The notes under the pieces were generated by a model. It saw only the letters and a list, made by a program, of their open reading frames with translations. It was not told the origin of the DNA and did no database searches. From NCBI GenBank assembly GCA_019637155.1, contig JAHBWE010000009.1, forward strand, positions 124,001-188,000: a stretch of 64,000 nt of DNA, in the 5' to 3' direction. This document shows positions 53,368 to 61,430 of this stretch, piece after piece (the first letter of the stretch is position 1; each line of letters starts with the position of its first letter). Source of the stretch: Labilithrix sp. Lineage in GTDB: Bacteria; Myxococcota_A; Polyangia; Polyangiales; Polyangiaceae. The position numbers and the translations under genes were made by a program.

Positions 53368-55118
53368 CACCTCTTGAAGACGTCGGTGTCGAGTTTGTCT
53401 TGTTGCCCGGGCTTCGGTTTGCTGGGATCGATTTCGCTGATCCCTGTCGGAGCGGGGGCGGGCGCCGGCGCGGGAGCTGCGGGCGCCGGCGCGGGTGGCT
53501 TCGGCGCGGGCGGCGGCGCGGTGGTGGGGGCGGGCGCGGGAGCCGGGGCGGGGACGCCCCATGCCTGCCGGTTGAGGATGAGATCGATGGCGCGATCGCG
53601 ATCGAACGTGACCGCGATCGTGCGCGTCTCGTAGCCCTCGGCCTCGGCGCGGACCTCGTGCGCGGCGGACCCGCGCGAGGTCTTCATCTTGTACGGGTTG
53701 CCGGCGACGCGCGCGCCGTCGACGAAGATGCGCGCGTTCTGCGGGCGCACGGTGACCTCGATCGTGATGCTGGTGTCGACGGGCTCGGTCGCGATCGGGC
53801 GCGGCGGCGGCGTCTCCGTCGCGACGACGGGGAGCGGCTCCTCGACCGGCGGCGGCGGCGGCGCTCCGCCGAGGTTCTTGCCGGCCAGCACCGCGAGCGC
53901 GAGCGCGGCGACGGCGCCCACGCCGATCAGGAGCGGCTTCGCCGGTCGCGTCCGGAACTGCGCCTCCGCGTGTTTCGTCTCGAAGACGGCGGTCGACGTG
54001 CTCGACTTCGAGTCCTCCTTCGTCCCGCTCGACTTGCTGCTCTCGGTCGGGAGCTTCGGGATCGAGTGATCGCCGGTCGTGTCGGCGCGCCACATCAGAG
54101 GATCCGAGTCTTCGAGCGTCTTCGGCGAGCTCGGCGTCTCCTCCTCTTTCTTCGCCATCGCGCTCGTGACCAGCGCCTTCACCTTCTCGCGCTCCGCCTC
54201 GAACAGACCGGACACGAACTGACCGATCTCGCGATCCGACGCGCGGAGGTCGAGCTTCGCGATCGCGCGCTCGAGGGCGTCGAGGAGCTCGTGCGCCGTG
54301 GCGTAGCGATCCTCCTTGTCCTTCGCGATCGCCTTCGCGCAGATCTCGTCGAGCTCGTCGGGGATCTCGGGGACGACCTCCTTCGCGCGCGGGAGCGGCT
54401 CCTTGTCGAGCAGGCGCTCGAACACCTTCGCCTCGGAGAGGCCTTCCCAGAGGCGCTTCGCGGTGAGGAGCTCCCAGAGGATGAGCCCGACCGCGAAGAT
54501 GTCGACCCGCTCGTCGATGTTCTCGTCCGAGCGCGCTTGCTCGGGCGCCATGTACGCGACCTTGCCCTTGAGGACGCCCGCGCGCGTCTTGCTCATCGAC
54601 GCCGCCGTCTTCGCGACGCCGAAGTCGACGAGCTTCGTGAGGCCCGCGTACGTGACCATGATGTTCTCGGGCGAGACGTCACGATGGACGACCTTGAGCA
54701 GCTTGCCGTCGTGGTCGGCGAGCTCGTGCGCGTAGGCGAGAGCGCCCACCGTCTCGCGCATGATCTTGAGCGCCATCGCGCGCGACAGCGTCTTGCCGCG
54801 GCGCGCCGCGCGCGAGCGGATGCGGCCGAGCGGTTGGCCTTCGATGTACTCCATCACGAGGAACGGACCGCTCTCGTCCTCGCCGACCTCGAAGGTCTGG
54901 ACGATGCTCGGATGGTTGAGGCGTGACGTGAGGCGCGCCTCGTCCGCGAACATCGCCGTGATTTCGGGGTCGTCGTCCTCGGTCGACTTCAGCTTCTTGA
55001 CGACGGAGAGCTTGGCGAACTCGCTCTTTCCGGAGAGCTTCGCGAGGAAGACGTCGGCCATTCCGCCTCCTCCGAGCTGTGCGATGAGCTGGTACTTCCC
55101 GCCGACGAACTGAGGCAA
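53367..55118 (-). CDS. Membrane Ser/Thr protein kinase with periplasmic PEGA domain
   Basis: 583 residues from TTG 55118 with AGGGAG upstream. The kinase domain shows LGGGGMADVF, VVKKLK, catalytic loop HRDVSPEN (Ser variant), VDFGVAK and APEQARS. A Ser-rich linker leads to one membrane helix (LLIGVGAVAALALAVLAG, about 395). The periplasmic part is a PEGA-like domain (about 450-515; ARIFVDGARVAGNPYKM) and a Pro/Ala tail. Heads a four-gene overlapped operon with a TPR/PEGA protein, a Cys-rich lipoprotein and a binding-protein-like lipoprotein: a likely envelope-sensing module. Confidence 0.92.
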   Translation of the reverse strand: MPQFVGGKYQLIAQLGGGGMADVFLAKLSGKSEFAKLSVVKKLKSTEDDDPEITAMFADEARLTSRLNHPSIVQTFEVGEDESGPFLVMEYIEGQPLGRIRSRAARRGKTLSRAMALKIMRETVGALAYAHELADHDGKLLKVVHRDVSPENIMVTYAGLTKLVDFGVAKTAASMSKTRAGVLKGKVAYMAPEQARSDENIDERVDIFAVGLILWELLTAKRLWEGLSEAKVFERLLDKEPLPRAKEVVPEIPDELDEICAKAIAKDKEDRYATAHELLDALERAIAKLDLRASDREIGQFVSGLFEAEREKVKALVTSAMAKKEEETPSSPKTLEDSDPLMWRADTTGDHSIPKLPTESSKSSGTKEDSKSSTSTAVFETKHAEAQFRTRPAKPLLIGVGAVAALALAVLAGKNLGGAPPPPPVEEPLPVVATETPPPRPIATEPVDTSITIEVTVRPQNARIFVDGARVAGNPYKMKTSRGSAAHEVRAEAEGYETRTIAVTFDRDRAIDLILNRQAWGVPAPAPAPAPTTAPPPAPKPPAPAPAAPAPAPAPAPTGISEIDPSKPKPGQQDKLDTDVFKR

Positions 55119-55194
55119 TGCGACTCCCTAGCGGGGATCAACCGTAGGAGAGGGGCAATGAACCGTGCAAGGTCTCCGCGAATTTTAACCGCGC

Positions 55195-56196
55195 TTACAG
55201 CCAGCCGTTCTCGCGGTACCAGGCTGCGGTGAGCTTCGCACCTTCGGGGAAGGTCACCTCCGGCTGCCAGCCGAGCTCCTCGCGGGTCCTCTTGCTCTCG
55301 CACACCCAGTGGTTCCTGAGCGCCGCGACCTTCTCGCGCGTGAGCATGACCGCCCGCCCTCGGACCCGCCCGTAGGCCTCGACGCCGATCGACGCGAGGC
55401 GGAGGACCGGGAACGGCACGCCGAAGCGGACGAGCGCGCTCGTGCCCAGCGCTTCGTGAAGGATTTCGCCCATCGCGCGGGACATCGGCAGCGGCTCGCC
55501 GTCGTCGACGAAGTAGACGCTGCCGCTCGGGATGTCCGCGTTGATGGCCGCCACACACGCGCGCGCACAATCGGGGCCGTAGGTGTAGCAGGCGACCATC
55601 GAGCCGTCGCCGATCACCGGATACTGCCGCCGGCTCGCCGCGAGGAACGCCTCGAAGATCTCGATGTCTCGCGGCCCGTAAATTGCTGCTGGCCGGAGGA
55701 TGACGACCGGGAGTTTGTCCTTCCGTACCAGGACCTCCTTCTCCGCGGCGAGCTTCGAGCGGCCGTAGGCGGTGACCGGCTGCTCCTGGCTCGGCTCCAC
55801 CGGCTTGCCGTCGAGGGAGGGCCCGCACGCCTCGAGGCTCGAGACGTGCACGAACCGCTTGAGGTTCGGGGCGTGCTCGCGCGCGGCCTCGAGGAGGTTG
55901 ACGGTGCCCTCCGTGTTCGTCTGCCGGAACTCCGCCTCGCTCCGCGCCTTCACGAGGCCGGCGGAGTGGACGACGGCGTCGACGTCCTTCATCGCGCGGT
56001 CCACCGCGGCGCGGTCCTCGACCCCGCCCTCCGCGAGCTCGAGGTTCGGGAGCGTGGAGAGGAACTTGCGGTTGGAGCTCTTCCGCACCAACGCGACGAC
56101 GGTGTGACCGTCGCGCGTGAGCTGCTCCGCGACGTGGCTGCCGAGGAAACCGGAGCCGCCGGTGACGAGAACGCGCATCTTCTTTTCTTCGGTCAT
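55195..56196 (-). CDS. NAD-dependent epimerase/dehydratase family protein (possible ceramide reductase-type)
   Basis: 333 residues from ATG 56196, overlapping the previous gene's stop (ATGA). An extended SDR with the NAD-binding GGSGFLG near residue 13 and the catalytic YGRSK near 160. The upstream partner is an acyltransferase-like protein. In Caulobacter the ceramide pathway uses a GNAT-like bacterial ceramide synthase and an extended-SDR reductase (CerR), so this pair may do the same. Steroid/flavonoid-type reductase is the alternative. Confidence 0.78.
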   Translation of the reverse strand: MTEEKKMRVLVTGGSGFLGSHVAEQLTRDGHTVVALVRKSSNRKFLSTLPNLELAEGGVEDRAAVDRAMKDVDAVVHSAGLVKARSEAEFRQTNTEGTVNLLEAAREHAPNLKRFVHVSSLEACGPSLDGKPVEPSQEQPVTAYGRSKLAAEKEVLVRKDKLPVVILRPAAIYGPRDIEIFEAFLAASRRQYPVIGDGSMVACYTYGPDCARACVAAINADIPSGSVYFVDDGEPLPMSRAMGEILHEALGTSALVRFGVPFPVLRLASIGVEAYGRVRGRAVMLTREKVAALRNHWVCESKRTREELGWQPEVTFPEGAKLTAAWYRENGWL

Positions 56197-57326
56197 GCCA
56201 GGCTCTTCTCGTAGACGCGGTAGGTCTTGTACTTCTTCGCGCCCATCATGCGGATGCCGGCGTTGACGGCGGCGTTGTCCTCGAGCGTCCAGCCGAGCTC
56301 GCCCCACGACATGCCGGCGCGCTTTCCGCCGTCGTTCATCTCCGCGTAGAGGAAGAGCGAGAGCGCGGCGTACTTCCGGTTGAGCCGGAACTCCTTCTTG
56401 ATCCCGAGGAGGAGGAGGCGGCCGCTCTTCGCGCCCTCGACCTTCAATCGATAGAAGAGCTTCGGCAGGCCGAGCGGCCAGAGCTTGCCGCGGAGATCGC
56501 CGATCAGCTCGTTGACGTTCGGCAGCGCGACCGCGACCGCGGCGGGCTTGCCGTCGATGAGGACGAGGACGGTGATGTCCGGGACGAGGAACATCTTCAT
56601 GTCCGCCGCCATCTTGTCCGCTTCCTTCTGCGTCGCGCGGACGTAGCCCCAGTTGTCCTGCCAGGCCTCGTTGAAGATGTCGAGCGTGAGCGCGACGTCG
56701 CGATCGATGTCCTTCTTGGAGATCTTCCGCACCGTCACCTCGGGCATCGCGCGGATGTCTTCCTGCGCCTTCTTCACGCGCGCGTTCGGCTCCCCCACCT
56801 CGTAGCGCCAGCCCCACACGTCCTTCGCCTTCGCGTAGCCGGCCTTCTCGATCAGGCCGCCTTGATAAGGACGGTGATGCGGGTTCATGAGGACGGGCGG
56901 GTAATCGAAGCCGTCGACGAGGCAGCCGATCTCCTCGTTGATCGAGAGCGACATCGGCCCGCGAGCCGTCTTCATGCCGCGGTCCTTGAGCCACGCCTCC
57001 GCGCGCTCGAGGAGCGCCGCCGCCACCGCGGGGTCGTCGACCGTGTCGAGGAAGCCGAAGAAGCCGACGTCGTCCTTGTGCCGCGCGAGGTGCTCGCGAT
57101 CGATCTGCGCCGTGACGCGCCCGACGCACTTGCCGCCGTCATGGGCGGTGAACACGACGCCGTCGGCGTGCTCGAAGAACGGGTTCTTCTTCGGGTCGAG
57201 CCGATCCCGCAGGTCCATGTCGAGCGGACGGATGTAGCGCGGGTCGTCCTCGTAGATGACGTCCACGACGTCCAGGAAATCCCGCAGCTCACCCCCCATC
57301 GGGGTCTGACGAATCTCGATCGGCAT
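56193..57326 (-). CDS. GNAT-like N-acyltransferase family protein (possible bacterial ceramide synthase-type)
   Basis: 377 residues from ATG 57326; an upstream in-frame start at 57371 is less likely. The family is the long GNAT-like type (FLDVVDVIYEDDPRYIRPLD, GRVTAQIDREHLARH, NPHHRPYQGGLIEKAGYAK) often annotated as uncharacterised N-acyltransferase. Bacterial ceramide synthase of Caulobacter belongs to this kind of family. Translationally coupled to the epimerase gene downstream. Sphingolipids are known in some myxobacteria, but no serine palmitoyltransferase gene is adjacent, so the role is inference. Confidence 0.7.
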   Translation of the reverse strand: MPIEIRQTPMGGELRDFLDVVDVIYEDDPRYIRPLDMDLRDRLDPKKNPFFEHADGVVFTAHDGGKCVGRVTAQIDREHLARHKDDVGFFGFLDTVDDPAVAAALLERAEAWLKDRGMKTARGPMSLSINEEIGCLVDGFDYPPVLMNPHHRPYQGGLIEKAGYAKAKDVWGWRYEVGEPNARVKKAQEDIRAMPEVTVRKISKKDIDRDVALTLDIFNEAWQDNWGYVRATQKEADKMAADMKMFLVPDITVLVLIDGKPAAVAVALPNVNELIGDLRGKLWPLGLPKLFYRLKVEGAKSGRLLLLGIKKEFRLNRKYAALSLFLYAEMNDGGKRAGMSWGELGWTLEDNAAVNAGIRMMGAKKYKTYRVYEKSLA

Positions 57327-57366
57327 GCGCGGCTTCTTGCAAAAGCCTCGTGCCGAGTCAACCTGC

Positions 57367-57378
57367 GCCAAATTTGGC
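57367..57378. promoter_or_regulatory. 12-bp perfect palindrome between divergent genes
   Basis: GCCAAATTTGGC lies 41 bp upstream of the acyltransferase start and 44 bp upstream of the lipoprotein start at 57422. Its A/T core stands out in this GC-rich sequence. Position midway between divergent genes suits a shared operator. Confidence 0.4.
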
Positions 57379-57421
57379 TGGGCCCGAGCCCGGACGTTAC
57401 GCTCGTCCTCGGAAGGTCAAG

Positions 57422-58192
57422 ATGAGGCTTCTCGGACATACGCTCACGGCCACGGCGATCGCCACGCTCGCCCTCCTGGTAGCTCCGGCTTGCGCCGACA
57501 ACGACCAGTCCATTTTCATTCGCCAGGCCCTCGCGCCGTCGGTCAATCGACAGGGCGGCGCCTGCGTCTACACGGGCGATCCGCAGCAGCCCGCGCTCTT
57601 CGAGGGCGTCGTCGACGTCGCCGTGCGCGACAACTACAGCGCGATCCTCCTCGTCGGGAACCAGATGATCCAGCGCGGCGACCCGCTCGCCGCGAGGACC
57701 GAGCCGAACCGCGCGAAGATCACCGGCGCGATCGTCCGCGTGACGGACGCGAACGGCAACAGCCTCGGAGAGTTCACCTCGCTGAGCCAGGGCTTCGTCG
57801 ACGCGGCGACGGGCGCGGTCCCCAGCTTCGGCCCCATCCAGATCATCGCGATCGACGCGCCCACGATGTCGCGCATCGCGAACGGGCTCGCGCCGGGACA
57901 GACGAGGCTGATCCTCGCCAATATCCGCGCTTTCGGCGAATCGCTCGGCGGCGTCGACCTCGAGACCGACGAGTACCAGCTCCCGATCCGCGTCTGCAAT
58001 CGCTGCCTCATCTCGTTCCTGACGGGCGACGATCCCCTCACGCCCGGCATCGACTGCAACCGCCAGACGACGACGGGCGGCACCGGCGGCACGGGCGGCG
58101 GCGCCGAGGCCGAGCCGCCGTGCTCGGCCGGTCAGGACGAAGTGGTGCCGTGCGAGTTCTGTCAGGACCGCGAGGCGTGCAAGGGCGGCTGA
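57422..58192 (+). CDS. Secreted lipoprotein of unknown function
   Basis: 256 residues from ATG 57422. Lipobox VAPAC. A beta-sandwich-like mature part (ALFEGVVDVAVRDNYSAIL, IVRVTDANGNSLGEFTSL) ends in a Cys-rich tail with CNRC and CEFCQDREAC. No catalytic motif. Forty-five bp before a second envelope protein gene in the same direction. Confidence 0.7.
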   Translation: MRLLGHTLTATAIATLALLVAPACADNDQSIFIRQALAPSVNRQGGACVYTGDPQQPALFEGVVDVAVRDNYSAILLVGNQMIQRGDPLAARTEPNRAKITGAIVRVTDANGNSLGEFTSLSQGFVDAATGAVPSFGPIQIIAIDAPTMSRIANGLAPGQTRLILANIRAFGESLGGVDLETDEYQLPIRVCNRCLISFLTGDDPLTPGIDCNRQTTTGGTGGTGGGAEAEPPCSAGQDEVVPCEFCQDREACKGG

Positions 58193-58237
58193 CCGACCCT
58201 CTCCCCGACGGCACCGGTTTCGTGAGAAGAAGGAGCG

Positions 58238-58801
58238 ATGCGTCTCGGCGCACGCTCCTTCTTCGTCTTGGTCGCGACCGCGCTCGGCGCCGTCGCGTTC
58301 GCGCCGTCCGCCGCGGCCGAGCCGCAATTCAGCGGAGCGTTGACGACGGGCGCGACGCTGCGAGAGATGCGCGCCTCGAACGGGCCGCGCGTCGCCTATC
58401 ACCTCGGCGGCCGCTTCGACGCGCTCTTCTTCCGCGACCGCGCCGGACAGATGGCCTTCGGTCCTTACGTCGACCTCGCCACCGAGGCGTTCGACACGTT
58501 CCAGACGGGCGGCGGTCTCGAGTGGCTCGTACCCGCGGGTGAACCGGCGTTCATCTTCTCCGCCGGCGCCTTCGCGCGCACGAGCCGCTTCGGCTGGGAG
58601 CCGGGCGCGCAGGCCACCATCTTCTGGGGCGCGCGGAGCTTCAACTACCACTCGCTCTACTCGCCGGGCGTCGGCCTCTTCTTGCAGGGCCGCTACGGCT
58701 TCGGCGACGGCAAACAAGCGGACGCGGTCCTCGGTGTGCACCTCGACCTCGAGTACTTCCTGCTGCCGGCGCTCTTCATCTACGAAGCCATCACGCGCTG
58801 A
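58238..58801 (+). CDS. Small outer-membrane-barrel-like protein
   Basis: 187 residues with a signal peptide (FVLVATALGAVAFAPSAAAE). The mature part alternates hydrophobic and polar residues with aromatic girdles (VAYHLGGRFDALFFRD, GVGLFLQGRYGFGDGK) and ends near a hydrophobic aromatic stretch, consistent with an eight-stranded outer-membrane beta-barrel. No family name can be given. Confidence 0.6.
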   Translation: MRLGARSFFVLVATALGAVAFAPSAAAEPQFSGALTTGATLREMRASNGPRVAYHLGGRFDALFFRDRAGQMAFGPYVDLATEAFDTFQTGGGLEWLVPAGEPAFIFSAGAFARTSRFGWEPGAQATIFWGARSFNYHSLYSPGVGLFLQGRYGFGDGKQADAVLGVHLDLEYFLLPALFIYEAITR

Positions 58802-58823
58802 GCGCTGTGCTAGCGTCGGTCGA

Positions 58824-59123
58824 ATGGATGGTCGCCCGATCAGCCTTCGAATCGCGGGGCAGAGCTACAGGGTCGTGAGCTCGTCGAGCGAGGAAGAGCT
58901 CCAGCGGCTGGTCGGGACGGTGAACGCGAAGGTCGAGGAGGTCCTGCCTCCCGGCAAGCCCGCGAATGGACAGGCCGTTCTCCTCGCCGCGATCGCGCTG
59001 GCGCACGAGCTCGAGCAGGAGCGCGCGCGCCGCATCCACGTGGAGCGCCGCGCGAAGGACATGCTCAAGCGCGTCCTCGGGCAGCTGGACGAGGCGCTGG
59101 TGACCTGCGCATCGGACCAGTGA
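58824..59123 (+). CDS. zapA: Cell division protein ZapA
   Basis: 99 residues from ATG 58824. Typical ZapA: a small globular head (ISLRIAGQSYRVVSSSSEEE, then LVGTVNAKVEEV) and a coiled-coil C-terminal helix (IALAHELEQERARRIHVERR). It binds and bundles FtsZ filaments at the septum. Located next to a cluster of parS-like sites, which may be coincidence. Confidence 0.85.
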   Translation: MDGRPISLRIAGQSYRVVSSSSEEELQRLVGTVNAKVEEVLPPGKPANGQAVLLAAIALAHELEQERARRIHVERRAKDMLKRVLGQLDEALVTCASDQ

Positions 59124-59156
59124 ACGTCCGATCGTGAACGTCTGATCGGTGCTCGG

Positions 59157-60269
59157 ATGAAGCGCATCGATCCCCTCGCCCACCTCGGCGCGGCGTTGGA
59201 CGCGCTCGACGCCCGAGGCCTCCGCCGTCACCCGCGCGCGCCACAGCAACCTGGCGCGATCTCGTTCTGCTCCAACGACTACCTCGGGCTCGCGGCGCGG
59301 ACGCGCATCGACGCGCCGTCGGGCGCCGGCGCCTCCCGCCTCGTCGCCGGCGAACGAACGGAGCACGAGGCGCTCGAGCGCGAGGTCGCGTCGTTCCTCG
59401 GAGTCGAGTCGTGTCTCGCCTTCACGTCGGGCTACGCCGCGAACGTCGGGGCGCTCTCGGCGCTCCTCGAGCCCGACGACGTCGTCATCAGCGACGCGCT
59501 GAACCACGCCTCGCTCATCGACGGCATGCGCCTCGCGCGGGTGCGCCCGGTCGTGGTCCCGCACAACGACGCCGCGGCGATCGAGCGCGCGCTCGTCGGA
59601 TCGGCGCGTGGGGTCCGCCGCTGGGTGGTCGTCGAGAGCTACTACTCGATGGACGCCGACGGCCCCGACCTCGGGCGGCTGCGCCGTCTCTGCGACGAGC
59701 ACGACGCGGCGCTCGTCGTCGACGAGGCGCACGCGGCCGGCGTCCTGGGTCCGGACGGCCGCGGTCGCTGCGCGGAGGCGGGCATCACGCCGGACGTGCT
59801 GGTGGTGACGCTGGGCAAGTCGTTCGGGAGCCAGGGCGCGCTCGTGGGCGGCCGCGCGGTGCTGCGAGAGTGGCTCTGGAACCGAGCGCGCTCGTTCGTG
59901 TTCTCGACGGGCCTCTCCCCCGCCAGCGCAGAGGCGGGCCGCGCCGCCGTCGCGCGCGCGCGCGCGGAGCCCGCGCTGCGCGAGCGAGCCCTCCGCCTCG
60001 CGACACGCGCGCGCACGAAGCTTGCGGCGATCGAGGGTATCCAGCCGCTCGGCTTCGGCCACGTGGTCCCGATCGTCCTCGGTGCGCCGGCGCGCGCGCT
60101 GGCCTTCTCGAAGCACCTCGCCGCCGCAGGCATCGACCTCCCCGCCATCCGCCCCCCCACGGTCCCCGACGGCACCTCCCGTCTCCGCCTCACCCTGACC
60201 GCCAGCCACACCGACGACGACGTCGACACGCTCGTTCGCGAGATCGCAGCGGCCGCACGTTTCACGTGA
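59157..60269 (+). CDS. bioF: 8-amino-7-oxononanoate synthase (BioF)
   Basis: 370 residues. PLP-dependent alpha-oxoamine synthase: FCSNDYLGLA, GASRLVAGERTEHEALE, VVDEAHAAGVLGPDGRG, and the PLP lysine in TLGKSFGSQGA. The C-terminal IRPPTVPDGTSRLRLTLTA favours BioF over serine palmitoyltransferase or KBL. Condenses pimeloyl-ACP/CoA with alanine in biotin synthesis. Its last codons (Arg-Phe-Thr-stop) are written by the first parS-like site. Confidence 0.88.
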   Translation: MKRIDPLAHLGAALDALDARGLRRHPRAPQQPGAISFCSNDYLGLAARTRIDAPSGAGASRLVAGERTEHEALEREVASFLGVESCLAFTSGYAANVGALSALLEPDDVVISDALNHASLIDGMRLARVRPVVVPHNDAAAIERALVGSARGVRRWVVVESYYSMDADGPDLGRLRRLCDEHDAALVVDEAHAAGVLGPDGRGRCAEAGITPDVLVVTLGKSFGSQGALVGGRAVLREWLWNRARSFVFSTGLSPASAEAGRAAVARARAEPALRERALRLATRARTKLAAIEGIQPLGFGHVVPIVLGAPARALAFSKHLAAAGIDLPAIRPPTVPDGTSRLRLTLTASHTDDDVDTLVREIAAAARFT

Positions 60270-60273
60270 AACA
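60258..60273. promoter_or_regulatory. parS-like site 1 (overlaps bioF stop)
   Basis: CGTTTCACGTGAAACA: 15 of 16 bases match the parS consensus TGTTNCACGTGAAACA bound by ParB. Contains the perfect palindrome GTTTCACGTGAAAC. The bioF stop codon TGA (60267-60269) lies inside it. Confidence 0.85.
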
Positions 60274-60426
60274 CCTGGAGGGAGACGCAGGCACGCGCCC
60301 TACGGCGCTACCGTGCGGAGGTTGAGCCTCGACTTCAAGCCCGTGCGACACCTGCGCCCTCGTGGTCCCGGCGCACGTGGGTGGAGAGGGCGTCTCAAGC
60401 GGGCCCGATGATGCAGCGCCCGCGAG

Positions 60427-60442
60427 CGTTTCACGTGAAACA
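60427..60442. promoter_or_regulatory. parS-like site 2
   Basis: CGTTTCACGTGAAACA, identical to site 1, 169 bp further on. Followed by the flanking CACCTCGCGAGG shared with site 3. Confidence 0.88.
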
Positions 60443-60602
60443 CCTCGCGAGGAGTGTGACGCGAGCAACGCGTCCTCGACTCCACCGCATTGTCGCGCCA
60501 CGGCTTTGCGAACCGCGCCGTCGCGGAGCACCTCTTCGACTCCTCCCGGTCGCCGCGCACTCGGGGTGAAGAGTGTCTCGAACGGATCCGATTCCCCTCG
60601 AG

Positions 60603-60618
60603 CGTTTCACGTGAAACA
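60603..60618. promoter_or_regulatory. parS-like site 3
   Basis: CGTTTCACGTGAAACA, identical to sites 1 and 2, 176 bp after site 2, with the same left flank (CTCGAG or CGCGAG) and right flank (CACCTCGCGAGG). Confidence 0.88.
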
Positions 60619-61252
60619 CCTCGCGAGGCATGCGACGCATCCTCGACTCCACCTCGCGCCCCGACACCGCTTCCGGACGCGGACGGCGCGCTCGTTCCCG
60701 CTTCGATTCCTCTCGTTCTCCGCCCAGCGGCGTCGTCGCCTCGAAGGGGTCCGACGACACTGCGACCTCGAGCGTTCACATGAACACCAGCCAACGTGCG
60801 ACGCATCTTCAACTCCACCTCGCGTGCCGGGGCACCGCTTCCAGCTCCTGACGGTGCGCTCGTTTCCCGCTTCGCCGCTCCGACTCCTCTCGTTCTCCGC
60901 TTCCAGTGGCGGGGCCCGCCTCGAATGGCCCCGACGACACCGCGACATCGAGCGTTTCACCTGGACACCAGCAACGTGCGACGCATCCTCGATTCCACCT
61001 CTCGTGCCCGGGGCACCGCGTCCAGCTCCTGACGGTGCGCTCGTTTCCGCTTCGCCGCTCTCCGCCTCCCGGTGGAGGGCGCCTCGGACGGATCCGACGA
61101 CCTCGCGAGGCATGCGCCTCAGTCGCGCGCGCCTGGCCTTCCGGACGAGACTGCGCGCGATACACGGCGCCTCGCCCTTCGGCTCCTCTCGCTGTTTCAC
61201 GACGCACTCGAGGCGCATCTCGAACCTGTCCGACGACGCTTCGTCCTTCGAA

Positions 61253-61268
61253 TGTTCCACGTGAAACA
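61253..61268. promoter_or_regulatory. parS-like site 4 (full consensus)
   Basis: TGTTCCACGTGAAACA agrees at all 16 positions with the parS consensus. Between sites 3 and 4 lie decayed versions at 60773-60786 (CGTTCACATGAACA) and 60953-60968 (CGTTTCACCTGGACAC), and half a site near 61190 (TGTTTCACGACG). Confidence 0.9.
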
Positions 61269-61430
61269 GCGCGCGACGCGTGTGACCGGCCACGACTTCC
61301 GGCGCCGCGATCACGAAGCATCGCCTCTCGACTCTGTGTTCATGCTCCGGTGGCATCTCCAGGGAGTCCGAGCCCCCTGCGCTGCCGAGGGACCATTCGA
61401 CATCCACGAAAGGGACGCTTCGCACCACCG

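Larger units (their letters stand above)
60258..61430 (+). repeat. Degenerate tandem repeat array carrying the parS sites (spacing about 145-180 bp)
   Basis: Successive parS positions are 60258, 60427, 60603, 60773 (decayed), 60953 (decayed), about 61100 (site lost, flank kept) and 61253. Between them the units align: a segment like TCCGACGACACTGCGACCTC before the site, then a shared GTGCGACGCATCCTCGA, CTCCACCTCGCG and GACGGTGCGCTCGTT afterwards. Units beginning at 60603, 60773 and 60953 are most alike. Open frames across the array are poor in coding features and change from unit to unit, so it is read as non-coding DNA. Confidence 0.8.

Noticed and set aside
59157..60269. Serine palmitoyltransferase as the identity of the alpha-oxoamine synthase
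   Set aside because: The C-terminal IRPPTVPDGTSRLRLTL and the GASRLVAGE segment fit BioF better; kept as BioF despite the nearby ceramide-like pair.
60258..61268. CRISPR or phage attachment site reading of the repeated palindromes
   Set aside because: Repeated cores are 14-16-bp palindromes spaced by similar, not unique, sequence, and match parS far better.
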